A stretch of 64,000 nucleotides of DNA from Candidatus Aalborgicola bjergmarkensis. Its GTDB lineage: Bacteria > Pseudomonadota > Gammaproteobacteria > Burkholderiales > Burkholderiaceae_C. Position 1 is the stretch's first letter, and each line of letters starts with the position of its first letter. The stretch is taken from contig JADJFE010000037.1 in the NCBI GenBank assembly GCA_016708725.1, positions 1-64,000 on the forward strand, read 5' to 3'. A model generated the notes under the pieces. That model ran no database searches, was not told the DNA's origin, and saw nothing but the letters and a program-made list of their open reading frames with translations. Both the position numbers and the translations under genes were made by a program. Shown here piece by piece: positions 20,001 through 28,182 of this stretch.

Positions 20001-21322
20001 GCAAAAAGGAGTTGGTGGTCATCGCACGCTCGGGTGAAATCATCATCCACGACGAACATGGTCGTGAACGTGAGCGCCATAAGGTACCCTACGGTGCAGT
20101 TTTGACCGTGCAAGCCGATCAGGACATCAAAGCCGGGGCAATTCTGGCCAATTGGGACCCGCTGACACGCCCCATCATTACCGAGTTTGCTGGCAAGGCC
20201 CATTTTGAGAACGTGGAAGAAGGTCTCACGGTTGCCAAACAGGTGGACGAAGTAACCGGACTGTCTACCATGGTTGTCATTGATCCTAAACGCCGAGGTG
20301 CCACCAAGGTCGTGCGCCCGCAAGTCAAACTGATTGACGCATCCGGCAACGAAGTCAAGATTCCCGGCACGGACCATTCAGTAACCATTGGTTTCCCGGT
20401 TGGCGCACTCATCCAGGTACGCGATGGACAGGATGTAGGACCAGGGGAAGTGCTGGCTCGTATTCCGATTGAAGGACAGAAAACGCGCGATATTACTGGT
20501 GGTTTGCCACGGGTGGCCGAGTTGTTCGAGGCACGCACACCAAAAGATAAAGGCACGCTGGCCGAAATCACCGGAACAGTATCCTTTGGCAAGGAAACCA
20601 AAGGTAAGATCCGCCTGCAAATTACCGACCCGGATGGCAAGGTTTGGGAAGAACTGGTACCCAAGGAAAAAAATATATTGGTGCATGAGGGTCAGGTTGT
20701 CAACAAAGGTGAAAGCGTGGTTGACGGTCCGGCTGATCCACAAGACATCCTGCGACTGTTGGGTTCGGAAGAACTGGCACGTTATATCGTGGACGAAGTT
20801 CAGGATGTGTACCGACTGCAGGGTGTAAAGATCAATGACAAGCACATCGAAGTGATTGTTCGCCAGATGTTGCGCAGGGTCGTGGTGGAAAATGCGGGCG
20901 ACTCAAGTTACATCAACGGCGAACAAGTTGAACGCTCCGAAATGCTCAATACCAACGATGCGTTGCGTGCCGCAGGCAAGATCCCGGCAACCTACAGTAA
21001 CCTGCTGCTAGGCATTACCAAGGCATCCTTGTCGACCGACAGTTTCATCAGCGCAGCGTCCTTCCAGGAAACGACCCGCGTGCTGACCGAAGCTGCCATC
21101 ATGGGCAAGCGCGACGAACTGCGCGGCTTGAAGGAAAACGTCATTGTTGGCCGCCTCATTCCAGCCGGTACCGGACTAGCCTACCACGAAGCGCGCAAGG
21201 TACGGGAGAACATGGATGAAACTGAACGTCGCGCAATAGCTGAGGCCGAAGCCACTGAATTGGTCAATGCTTCCAATGCGACTGGAGAAATACAAAGCAA
21301 CGAAGGTGCCACCAGCGAATAA
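17096..21322 (+). CDS. rpoC: RNA polymerase beta' subunit
   Basis: The 1408-residue beta' subunit carries the catalytic magnesium. Visible signatures are the N-terminal zinc site (YECLCGKYKRLKHRG with the second pair in CEKCG), the clamp sequence LLGKRVDYSGRSVIVVGP, the catalytic NADFDGDQMAVHVP, the bridge helix and trigger-loop region near PITANFREGL, and a second zinc site with CETRFGICARCYGRDLGRG. The start has aaaggatt upstream. A perfect 12-base palindrome, ccttacgtaagg, lies 10 bases after the stop (21332-21343); it lacks a T tract, so I do not call it a terminator. Confidence 0.98.
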   Translation: MKSLLDLFKQFTPDEHFGAIKIGMASPEKIRSWSFGEVRKPETINYRTFKPERDGLFCAKIFGPIKDYECLCGKYKRLKHRGVICEKCGVEVTQAKVRRERMGHIDLAAPCAHIWFLKSLPSRLGLVLDMTLRDIERVLYFEAYVVTDPGMTPLKKFSIMSEDDFEAKFKEYGDEFQAKMGAEGIKDLLQSIDIEGSIEKLRNDLTGSELKIKKNAKRLKVLEAFKKSGIKPEWMVLDVLPVLPPDLRPLVPLDGGRFATSDLNDLYRRVINRNSRLRRLLELKAPEIIARNEKRMLQEAVDSLLDNGRRGKAMTGANKRALKSLADMIKGKSGRFRQNLLGKRVDYSGRSVIVVGPTLKLHQCGLPKLMALELFKPFIFARLEAMGIATTIKAAKKEVESGTPVVWDILEEVIKEHPIMLNRAPTLHRLGIQAFEPILIEGKAIQLHPLVCSAFNADFDGDQMAVHVPLSIEAQIECRTLMLASNNVLFPANGEPSIVPSQDVVLGLYYATRERINGKGEGLIFADTEEVQRALDAGEVESNARINVRLTEYTKDKETGAFTASTKLWETTAGRALLSEILPKGLPFAHINKALKKKEISKLINVSFRKCGLKDTVIFADKLLQAGFRLATRAGISICIDDMLVPQEKYDIIGRAQTEVKEIEQQYVSGLVTSGERYNKVVDIWGKAGDDVSKVMMNKLSKETVTDRHGKQVQQESFNSIYMMADSGARGSAAQIRQVAGMRGLMAKPDGSIIETPITANFREGLNVLEYFISTHGARKGLADTALKTANSGYLTRRLVDVTQDLVVTQDDCGTHGGYLMRAIVEGGEVIESLRDRVLGRTVAEDIIHPENRSVLASGGDMLDEDMIDGIEAAGVDEVKVRTALTCETRFGICARCYGRDLGRGGLINGGEAVGVIAAQSIGEPGTQLTMRTFHIGGAASRAAIASSVEAKSNGKIGFNTTMRYVTNSKKELVVIARSGEIIIHDEHGRERERHKVPYGAVLTVQADQDIKAGAILANWDPLTRPIITEFAGKAHFENVEEGLTVAKQVDEVTGLSTMVVIDPKRRGATKVVRPQVKLIDASGNEVKIPGTDHSVTIGFPVGALIQVRDGQDVGPGEVLARIPIEGQKTRDITGGLPRVAELFEARTPKDKGTLAEITGTVSFGKETKGKIRLQITDPDGKVWEELVPKEKNILVHEGQVVNKGESVVDGPADPQDILRLLGSEELARYIVDEVQDVYRLQGVKINDKHIEVIVRQMLRRVVVENAGDSSYINGEQVERSEMLNTNDALRAAGKIPATYSNLLLGITKASLSTDSFISAASFQETTRVLTEAAIMGKRDELRGLKENVIVGRLIPAGTGLAYHEARKVRENMDETERRAIAEAEATELVNASNATGEIQSNEGATSE

Positions 21323-21400
21323 CAGCGTAAGCCTTACGTAAGGTAAGCACACCCGCCCTTGTCACCCAGGGTGGGCGTGTCGTCGCTCTGCGTTTATCCA

Positions 21401-22744
21401 ATGGAAGTAAACACACCTTTGTGGCAACAGTTGTTGGCGACAGCCACAGTGGTAGTGGATGTCCGCACAGGAATTTCCGGGACTGCAGCCATCGAAAAAG
21501 TACGCCCCGAACTGCGTGCGGGGGTGCAAGCGCTGGCTTTTCACGTATGGCGCAATCTGGGTCGCGCCGAGGCGCTGCGCGAACAATTGGTCAAGCGACT
21601 GCCACCGCCTTTCAGTGATGCGTTATTGTGCATTGGGCTGGCTTTAGCATGGCGTGCGTCGGATGCGCCTTATGACACATTCACCCTCGTCAACCAGACG
21701 GTGGAAGCGGCAAAAAGAAACCCGGCCAGCAAGGAACAAGCGGGATTTTTGAATGCCTGCCTGCGTCGATTCTTGCGTGAACGCGATGCCTTGGTTGCCC
21801 GAACCGATACCAATCCGGTCGCACGCTGGAACCATCCCGCATGGTGGATAGAGCAAATACAACACGATCATCCGCAGCACTGGCAAAACATCCTGTCCGC
21901 TGCCAATCAACATGCTCCGCTGACGCTGCGCATCAATCTGCGCAAGACCAATGTCCAAGCCTACCAATCCATGCTCGCTGCTGCCGGCCTCGAAGCATCG
22001 ACAAGTACAAGGATAAGTACAAGTACGCAAGAAGCCATTACACTGAATCGCGCCATTCCTGTGCAGCGCATCCCTGGATTTGAACAGGGGTTGGTGTCCG
22101 TCCAGGATGCAGCCGCCCAAATGGCGGCACCTTTACTGTTAGCAGGCCTACAACAGCAAGATATGCACATTCTTGACGCTTGCGCTGCACCAGGAGGAAA
22201 AACGGGGCATCTACTGGAATTGGTTAATGGATTGGTTAATGGCACGGTAACGGCTCTTGAAATAGACGCAAAACGCACTGAAAAAATCGCCCAGAACCTG
22301 ACACGCCTCGGATTAAAAGCCCAAGTGCTCACCGCCGATGCCAGCCGACCCCAGGACTGGTGGGATGGGAAATTATTTGACGCTGTTTTGCTTGATGCGC
22401 CATGCACCGCATCGGGCATCGTGCGCCGCCACCCTGATGTACGCTGGTTACGACGCCCATCCGATATTACCCACCTGACTGAAGTTCAAGCACGCATGCT
22501 GCAGGCATTATGGCGCGTGTTGCGTCCCGGAGGACGATTGCTTTACTGTACATGCTCTGTGTTCCTGGCAGAAGGCAGCAACCAGGTGCGTGCATTCCTT
22601 GACCGCATGCCTGATGCAATTTTGCAACCATCTCCAGGACATTTGTTGCCACACGGTGGCTTGCGACAGGAGAATATGTCCGACAATCAAATCCATAATC
22701 ACGATGGTTTTTATTACGCGTTACTACAAAAACGTAAAACTTGA
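21401..22744 (+). CDS. rsmB: 16S rRNA (cytosine-967-C5)-methyltransferase
   Basis: RsmB (Sun/Fmu) methylates C967 of 16S rRNA with SAM. The N-terminal NusB-like RNA-binding domain covers residues ~10-150. The methyltransferase domain has the SAM motif LDACAAPGGKTGHLLELV, LDAPCTASGIVRRHPDVRW with the catalytic PC, and LLYCTCSVFLAEG with the second Cys. I chose ATG 21401 over an upstream TTG. Two slippage-like insertions are in frame: alternating Thr/Ser codons at about 21997-22029 and a perfect 12-bp duplication attggttaatgg at 22219-22242, just after the SAM loop. The 3' end overlaps the next gene by 41 bases. Confidence 0.93.
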   Translation: MEVNTPLWQQLLATATVVVDVRTGISGTAAIEKVRPELRAGVQALAFHVWRNLGRAEALREQLVKRLPPPFSDALLCIGLALAWRASDAPYDTFTLVNQTVEAAKRNPASKEQAGFLNACLRRFLRERDALVARTDTNPVARWNHPAWWIEQIQHDHPQHWQNILSAANQHAPLTLRINLRKTNVQAYQSMLAAAGLEASTSTRISTSTQEAITLNRAIPVQRIPGFEQGLVSVQDAAAQMAAPLLLAGLQQQDMHILDACAAPGGKTGHLLELVNGLVNGTVTALEIDAKRTEKIAQNLTRLGLKAQVLTADASRPQDWWDGKLFDAVLLDAPCTASGIVRRHPDVRWLRRPSDITHLTEVQARMLQALWRVLRPGGRLLYCTCSVFLAEGSNQVRAFLDRMPDAILQPSPGHLLPHGGLRQENMSDNQIHNHDGFYYALLQKRKT

Positions 22745-23333
22745 AAAGGTATTACGTGGTCTATGCTTGCTTGGCTTTTGTCTGCTGGCAGCATTGGTGC
22801 GTGCGCAAAATGCCACGGACATATCCCAATTTCAAGTTGAACGCATTGATGATGAAATCGCACTCTCGGCCCAACTTGACTTCGAACTCCCCGCAGCTGT
22901 CGAAGATGCCCTACTCAAGGGAATTCCGCTATTTTTTGTAACCGAACTTGATCTCCTGCGGGAACGTTGGTACTGGTACGACAAGAAGCTCAGCACACTA
23001 GCGCGCCATGTACGTCTGACCTATCAACCACTTACACGCCGCTGGCGTATCGTGGTCACGACGGGTACTGGCGATGGGGGACGTCTAGGTCTGACGCTGA
23101 ACCAAAGTTTCAATACCCTACCCCAGGCATTGATGGGTATCAAGCGTGTGTCGCGCTGGAAAGTTGCTGATGTATCAGAACTCGATGCCAAGCTCAAATA
23201 CCGGGTTGAATTCCGCTTCCGACTGGACTTGAACCAATTACCACGTCCTTTTCAGATTGGTGCAATTGGACAATCCGATTGGAATATTGCCGCAACCACA
23301 AGCGCTCCCCTGCCAAGCATTTCCATCAAATGA
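22704..23333 (+). CDS. DUF4390 secreted/membrane-anchored protein
   Basis: The 209-residue protein has an N-terminal hydrophobic segment ending AALVRAQ, so it is probably exported or membrane-anchored. Its body fits DUF4390 (SAQLDFELPAAVEDALLKGI, WYWYDKKLSTLARHVRL, LTYQPLTRRWRIV, FRLDLNQLPRPFQIGA). No catalytic motif is known. The start at 22704 lies inside the rsmB end and the stop overlaps the next start (ATGA at 23330), so rsmB, this gene and the kinase are translationally coupled. In betaproteobacteria this gene regularly accompanies the NtrY-like kinase, suggesting a shared envelope role. Confidence 0.85.
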   Translation: MVFITRYYKNVKLEKVLRGLCLLGFCLLAALVRAQNATDISQFQVERIDDEIALSAQLDFELPAAVEDALLKGIPLFFVTELDLLRERWYWYDKKLSTLARHVRLTYQPLTRRWRIVVTTGTGDGGRLGLTLNQSFNTLPQALMGIKRVSRWKVADVSELDAKLKYRVEFRFRLDLNQLPRPFQIGAIGQSDWNIAATTSAPLPSISIK

Positions 23334-25630
23334 TACGCACCTTTCGCAATAGCAGCATCGCACCCGTGCGGCGCAGCTCACGAGCCTTGCGCTGGACTCT
23401 CACAGCGGGTGCACTCGTCATAGTGGCGATGGGGCTGTTGCTACTCTATTTATTGATGCAGGCAACCAATAACCGGGAAATGTACGAACACAACTACCCC
23501 CGGTTGTTTACCATCAACGTCGTTGTGGCATCCGCCTTGCTGGGGGGGATTTTCTGGGTTGGCTATCGCCTGCTGCGACGCTTGCACCAAGGGCTTTTCG
23601 GCAGTCGCTTGCTGATAAAGCTGGCCACCATATTTGCGGTACTTGGTTTCATACCGGGCTTCCTGATTTATGTAGTGTCATACCAGTTCGTCTCACGTTC
23701 GATTGAAACTTGGTTTGATGTCCGTGTGGAAGGCGCATTAGAGGCCGGCTTGAACCTGGGCCGGGTAACCCTGGACACCCTGTCTGGCGATTTGATCAGC
23801 AAAACACGCTCTGCTGCATTACAAATTTCGGAAACCCCGAACGCCACCTTGGGTTTCTCGCTGGACCGCCTGGCCGAACAACTGGGCGCTGCGGACATCA
23901 CAGTCTGGAATTCATCCGGCATGCTGGTCGCCAGTACGGGACAATCCGGCATCCAACTCACCCCCAACAAACCCTCCCCCGCACAATTTCGCGCCGCAAG
24001 AACCGAACGTTCGCTATCCTGGATCGAGGGCCTCGATGAGGCAACGCCGGCAGCGTTGGGTAATGCACGCATCAAGGTGCTGGTTCCCATGTCCAGTAGC
24101 ACCTTGGGCCTGACCCCTGAAGTTCGCTATTTACACGTTACACGCATGCTGCCCATCAACCTCGTGGCCAATGCGTTGGCGGTGGAAAGCGCCAATCGCG
24201 AATACCAGGAACGCGCCCTTGGTCGAGAAGGTCTCAAACGCATGTACATCGGTACACTCACACTGAGTCTGTTCCTGGCGGTGTTTGCGGCTATTTTGCT
24301 GGCAGTCATTCTCGGCAACCAGATTGCCCGCCCACTACTGTTGCTTGCCGAGGGTGTCAGCCAGGTGGCAGCAGGCGACTTCACTCCCAAACTGACACTG
24401 CAGGGCAACGACGAGTTGGTCGGACTCACCCGCGATTTCGCCACGATGACCGAACAGCTTGCAGAAGCACGCCAGGTGGTGCAACAAAGCATGGCGCAAG
24501 TCGATGCAGCACGTGCAAACTTGCAGACCATCCTGGATAACCTGACATCCGGAGTCATGGTGTTGGGTCCACAGGGTGAAATTCGCTCGGCCAACCCAGG
24601 GGCTGCACGCATTCTCAAAGTGGCATTGGCAGAATACGTAGGACAATCACTCACAAGTATCAACGGTCTACAGGACTTTGGGCGCGACGTGCAAACCCAG
24701 TTTTCCGAGTTTTTTGCGCAACGGGCTGAAAATGGCCTGGACCATTGGCAGCGTTCCTTTGAACTAGGCGGCACAGCAGCAACAGGACAAACAGGATCAA
24801 CAGGACCATTTGCCCGTACGCTGATGCTGGTGGCACGGGGCGCAGAGTTGCCAGGCAATACGCTGCTATTGGTATTTGATGACATTTCTGACATTGTTTC
24901 AGCACAGCGAGCACAGGCCTGGGGAGAGGTTGCCCGCAGGCTGGCCCATGAAATAAAAAATCCACTCACACCCATCCAGTTATCAGCCGAACGGCTGGAA
25001 ATGAAGCTATCAGGAAAACTCACCAATGGCGACCAATCCATCCTGACAAAATCAGTAAAAACAATCATCGATCAAGTGGATGCCATGAAGCGGCTGGTCA
25101 ATGACTTTCGTGACTACGCCCGCTTGCCCGCAGCCGAGCTCACCCCCCTGGATCTCAATGCATTGGTGAAAGACATCATGCATCTCTACAACATTGATAA
25201 AGCGGCAGTTCCAATCCGACTGGAGTTGGACGCACAATGCCCCCCCGTCATGGGAGACCCACAGCAACTGCGACAGGTGATCCACAACCTGCTCCAGAAT
25301 GCCCTGGATGCCAGCGAATCAACCAACGCCACGGCTCCACAACAAAACCGCGAGGTGGTACTACGCACCCAGTGGCGACCCGCGAGCGCACGTGTTCGAC
25401 TAACGGTCGTGGATCAAGGTGGCGGTTTTCCCGAACACATTCTCAAACGTGCCTTTGAACCTTATATCACCACGAAATCCAAAGGAACGGGTCTTGGCTT
25501 GGCCGTGGTCAAGAAAATAGCAGATGAGCATGGTTCGCGCGTTGATATTACCAACCTTATGCAAGGCGGAGTAACGGTTGGTGCACAAGTATCGTTATCA
25601 TTGACCGCTGGCAGCGGCGCTCAAACCTGA
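23330..25630 (+). CDS. NtrY-like membrane sensor histidine kinase
   Basis: A 766-residue sensor kinase. Hydrophobic segments lie at about 20-40, 53-72, 85-110 and 290-320, with a periplasmic stretch between the last two. These are followed by HAMP (IARPLLLLAEGVSQVAAGDF), a PAS domain (~400-510), HisKA with the phosphoacceptor in RRLAHEIKNPLTPIQLSAER, and HATPase with NLLQNALDA, VVDQGGGFP and YITTKSKGTGLGLAVVKKIA. A three-fold 9-bp repeat (aacaggaYM, 24781-24807) adds Thr-Gly residues between PAS and HisKA. The architecture matches NtrY, whose signal in betaproteobacteria is envelope- or redox-related rather than purely nitrogen; the ligand here is unknown. The response regulator follows after 38 bases. 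Confidence 0.9.
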   Translation: MIRTFRNSSIAPVRRSSRALRWTLTAGALVIVAMGLLLLYLLMQATNNREMYEHNYPRLFTINVVVASALLGGIFWVGYRLLRRLHQGLFGSRLLIKLATIFAVLGFIPGFLIYVVSYQFVSRSIETWFDVRVEGALEAGLNLGRVTLDTLSGDLISKTRSAALQISETPNATLGFSLDRLAEQLGAADITVWNSSGMLVASTGQSGIQLTPNKPSPAQFRAARTERSLSWIEGLDEATPAALGNARIKVLVPMSSSTLGLTPEVRYLHVTRMLPINLVANALAVESANREYQERALGREGLKRMYIGTLTLSLFLAVFAAILLAVILGNQIARPLLLLAEGVSQVAAGDFTPKLTLQGNDELVGLTRDFATMTEQLAEARQVVQQSMAQVDAARANLQTILDNLTSGVMVLGPQGEIRSANPGAARILKVALAEYVGQSLTSINGLQDFGRDVQTQFSEFFAQRAENGLDHWQRSFELGGTAATGQTGSTGPFARTLMLVARGAELPGNTLLLVFDDISDIVSAQRAQAWGEVARRLAHEIKNPLTPIQLSAERLEMKLSGKLTNGDQSILTKSVKTIIDQVDAMKRLVNDFRDYARLPAAELTPLDLNALVKDIMHLYNIDKAAVPIRLELDAQCPPVMGDPQQLRQVIHNLLQNALDASESTNATAPQQNREVVLRTQWRPASARVRLTVVDQGGGFPEHILKRAFEPYITTKSKGTGLGLAVVKKIADEHGSRVDITNLMQGGVTVGAQVSLSLTAGSGAQT

Positions 25631-25668
25631 GTGCGGAAAAATGGAACTGAAGGAGCAACGCTTACATC

Positions 25669-26358
25669 ATGGCAAATATTCTAGTTGTTGACGACGAGCA
25701 CGGTATCCGGGATTTGCTCTCGGAAATTCTCTTTGATGAGGGTCACAGCGTTGAACTGGCCGAAAATGCGGCGCAGGCGCGCCAGGCGCGTTTGCGTGAA
25801 CGCCCCGATCTGGTACTACTCGACATATGGATGCCCGACACTGACGGTGTGACGCTGCTCAAGGAATGGTCTTCTGCGGGGCTGCTAACCATGCCCGTCA
25901 TCATGATGAGTGGTCATGCCACGATAGATACGGCCGTGGAGGCCACCAAGATCGGGGCACTGGCCTTTCTGGAAAAACCCATTACGCTACAAAAACTGCT
26001 CAAGGCAGTTGAGCAAGGCCTGATGCGTGGCAACTTGAACAAGTCCCTGGCAACAACGGCCCCGCGCTCCACAATGCAGGCAACGACCGAATCCGCCATG
26101 ACCAGCATCCCGGAATCTGCTGGTGCCGAGATTGACGTGAACGTATTGCAGGCAAGCAAAAACTTCATGCTTGACAAGCCCTTGCGCGAAGCCCGTGATG
26201 AGTTTGAGAAAGCCTATTTCGAATACCACCTCGGGAAAGAAAACGGCTCCATGACCCGGGTGGCAGAAAAAACGGGACTGGAACGCACCCACCTGTACCG
26301 CAAACTCAAGCAACTCGGCGTTGACCTGACCCGAGGCAAACGCAACGGTACGGGGTAA
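25669..26358 (+). CDS. NtrX-like response regulator without AAA+ domain
   Basis: The 229-residue protein has a receiver domain (ILVVDDEHGIRDLLSEIL, phosphoacceptor Asp in DLVLLDIWMPDTDG, FLEKPITLQKLL) joined by a ~50-residue linker to a Fis-type helix-turn-helix (MTRVAEKTGLERTHLYRKL). Classical NtrX has a sigma-54-interacting AAA+ module of ~240 residues between these parts; none is present. It therefore probably binds DNA as a simple activator or repressor. It pairs with the upstream kinase. The sequence is open throughout, so the short form looks normal for this lineage rather than a deletion. Confidence 0.88.
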   Translation: MANILVVDDEHGIRDLLSEILFDEGHSVELAENAAQARQARLRERPDLVLLDIWMPDTDGVTLLKEWSSAGLLTMPVIMMSGHATIDTAVEATKIGALAFLEKPITLQKLLKAVEQGLMRGNLNKSLATTAPRSTMQATTESAMTSIPESAGAEIDVNVLQASKNFMLDKPLREARDEFEKAYFEYHLGKENGSMTRVAEKTGLERTHLYRKLKQLGVDLTRGKRNGTG

Positions 26359-26368
26359 AAACGGCGAC

Positions 26369-27316
26369 TTACCGCTTCTGCAGCAGATCCACCAAGGCCT
26401 GATGCCCAACACGCATCCGGTTTAGCGCTTGGACCAGTTTCTCGAACTCGACCACTCCTCCGGCATCGAATTCCTTGCTCAAGTCACCCAGGCTCATGTC
26501 GTGCGCTGCCTGCGACAGGCTTTCGATGGGCCGAATGGCTGTCATCGGCAAACGTTGGCTCAACAGCAAGGCAATGGCAATACCGGCGACTGCAGAAGAC
26601 ACCATGCCGACAAGAACCTGGGTGAATTTCAGTTCCGCCTCGCGCGCCAAGGCCAACGTACCGTCCGACTTCAATGCCACCATTGCCTCAACACCTTTAA
26701 CCAACTCATCAGAGAATCGCTCCTTGCCAGGCTTGATCATTTCGTTGAGCTCAATCGCGGTATACGCCGCAAGCGGTGCGGTAGCAGACACAGCGGCGCT
26801 GGCATGCTGCCCTTCTCCTGGCCTGGAGGCAAGGGCACCGTATGCCCGTGTTTCCCTGTCCGATGTCACCGCAACCGTGCGTTCGTTGACGGTGACAATA
26901 ATATTCAGCATTTCCGATGCATAGAACGATGCGGCATTACCCCACGCGGTGATCTGTTCAATATCCCGTGCATCAAATGCCCCGTCCCTGTCCGTCTTCA
27001 TGCTTTCCAGCATCGTTTCGATCTTGCTGAAGGCATCGCGCCACTCACGCTCATAACCAGCACGTTTTTGGGGAATGGCTGTGTAAATGAAATACTCTTT
27101 CTCGTAGCGGCGAATCTGCTGGGCCAGCACCGCCAGTCTTTCCAGCTGGCTGCTGGCAACCGTGTTACTGCGCGTGTTTTCAACAACCGTGCTTCTGGCT
27201 TCATAAATGATGTAGCCAACCAATGCGGCCTGAACCAGGAAGAAGAGCACAATGAGCATCACGCCCTTGGTAATACCTGACTTGATGGATGTTGTTGCTT
27301 GCATTGTTTTTTCCAA
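26369..27316 (-). CDS. HAMP-only two-TM sensor-like membrane protein
   Basis: The 315-residue protein has TM1 (GVMLIVLFFLVQAALVGYII), a helical periplasmic domain of ~190 residues with long heptad-like stretches, TM2 (MVSSAVAGIAIALLLSQRL) and a HAMP segment (IRPIESLSQAAHDMSLGDLS). It ends about 30 residues after HAMP with no kinase, cyclase or methyl-accepting domain. The periplasmic part resembles four-helix-bundle chemoreceptor ligand domains. The neighbour upstream on the same strand, 27 bases away, is a soluble protein that may take its output. The start could be ATG 27316 or ATG 27304. It converges with the response regulator gene. Confidence 0.8.
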   Translation of the reverse strand: MEKTMQATTSIKSGITKGVMLIVLFFLVQAALVGYIIYEARSTVVENTRSNTVASSQLERLAVLAQQIRRYEKEYFIYTAIPQKRAGYEREWRDAFSKIETMLESMKTDRDGAFDARDIEQITAWGNAASFYASEMLNIIVTVNERTVAVTSDRETRAYGALASRPGEGQHASAAVSATAPLAAYTAIELNEMIKPGKERFSDELVKGVEAMVALKSDGTLALAREAELKFTQVLVGMVSSAVAGIAIALLLSQRLPMTAIRPIESLSQAAHDMSLGDLSKEFDAGGVVEFEKLVQALNRMRVGHQALVDLLQKR

Positions 27317-27343
27317 ACGTTCAATAATGGATAGGAAGACCGC

Positions 27344-27949
27344 CTACTGGGCAACGGCCCGGGCAAGTGCCTTCGATATTTCATCGGCTATCTTCCCGGC
27401 ATCCGCACTGGCTGGCAATTGCTTGATGAGATCCTCCAGAAACGCCGAATTTTTCACCTTCGCCGGCGACCCGGCGGCAGCAATCACGTCGGAACGCGCG
27501 CTGTTTACAAGAAAATCGGCAGCAATTCCGATGTGCTGGCGCAAAACAGTCTGACTGATAGAACACAACTGATCCAAGGTCTGTCTACCACCTTGAGGCT
27601 GAACCACCACCGCAGGATCTGTCGGGCTTTCCCCAACGATTTTCTCCATCATTTTCATGATCAAGGTCCAGCGCAGGGGGCGCGAAACCTGGTACGTCAC
27701 CGGAAAATCAGCTGGGGGGTCAATCCAGATGGTGCGCTGAACAATGCGATTATTAAGGCGGGAGAGCATCTGGCTACGCCGAACACCGCCGTCGAGCAGG
27801 ACAACATCCGCGTTTTCCAGCACCGTCTCGATTTGAAACTGCGTGGCATTGCCTTCTGTCAGTTGAATCAATCCCGCAAAAACAGTGCGCTCGGTCGCCG
27901 TCAGACCTTCCAGATGAACCCGGTACGCTGATTTTTCAGTCTCACTCAT
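27344..27949 (-). CDS. Uncharacterised cytosolic protein, possibly pseudo-receiver
   Basis: A 201-residue protein with no signal peptide or membrane segment. I do not recognise the family with certainty. The first ~100 residues (VHLEGLTATERTVFAGLIQL, then NADVVLLDGG) have the strand-helix spacing of a degenerate receiver domain, without the usual acidic pocket at the N-terminus. The C-terminal half (QTVLRQHIGIAADFLVNSAR) is helical. The start is the ATG giving MSETEKSAYR; the longer open frame upstream reads through the divergent promoter region. It probably forms an operon with the HAMP-only protein and may be its cytosolic partner. Confidence 0.6.
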   Translation of the reverse strand: MSETEKSAYRVHLEGLTATERTVFAGLIQLTEGNATQFQIETVLENADVVLLDGGVRRSQMLSRLNNRIVQRTIWIDPPADFPVTYQVSRPLRWTLIMKMMEKIVGESPTDPAVVVQPQGGRQTLDQLCSISQTVLRQHIGIAADFLVNSARSDVIAAAGSPAKVKNSAFLEDLIKQLPASADAGKIADEISKALARAVAQ

Positions 27950-28182
27950 GAATAATGGCCCCGCGATTTGGCAAGAACAAGAGGTAAAAACACCTGAGAA
28001 GATGGCACGTACCCGAATAGCACCTTCGCAGATGCATGCGCACGGACCGCTACCTGATTCTAACCGCAGACCCATACGAGCCATACCGCCTACCACCGCC
28101 AGAGGGCGTTATCATTCTCCCGGCGTCAAAAAGCCATCACCTGCCTTTGGCATACACCCTCATTTTTTTCAATGGATTTTCC

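Noticed and set aside
21332..21343. The 12-base palindrome after rpoC as a terminator
   Set aside because: It is a short perfect palindrome with no loop and no T tract on either side.
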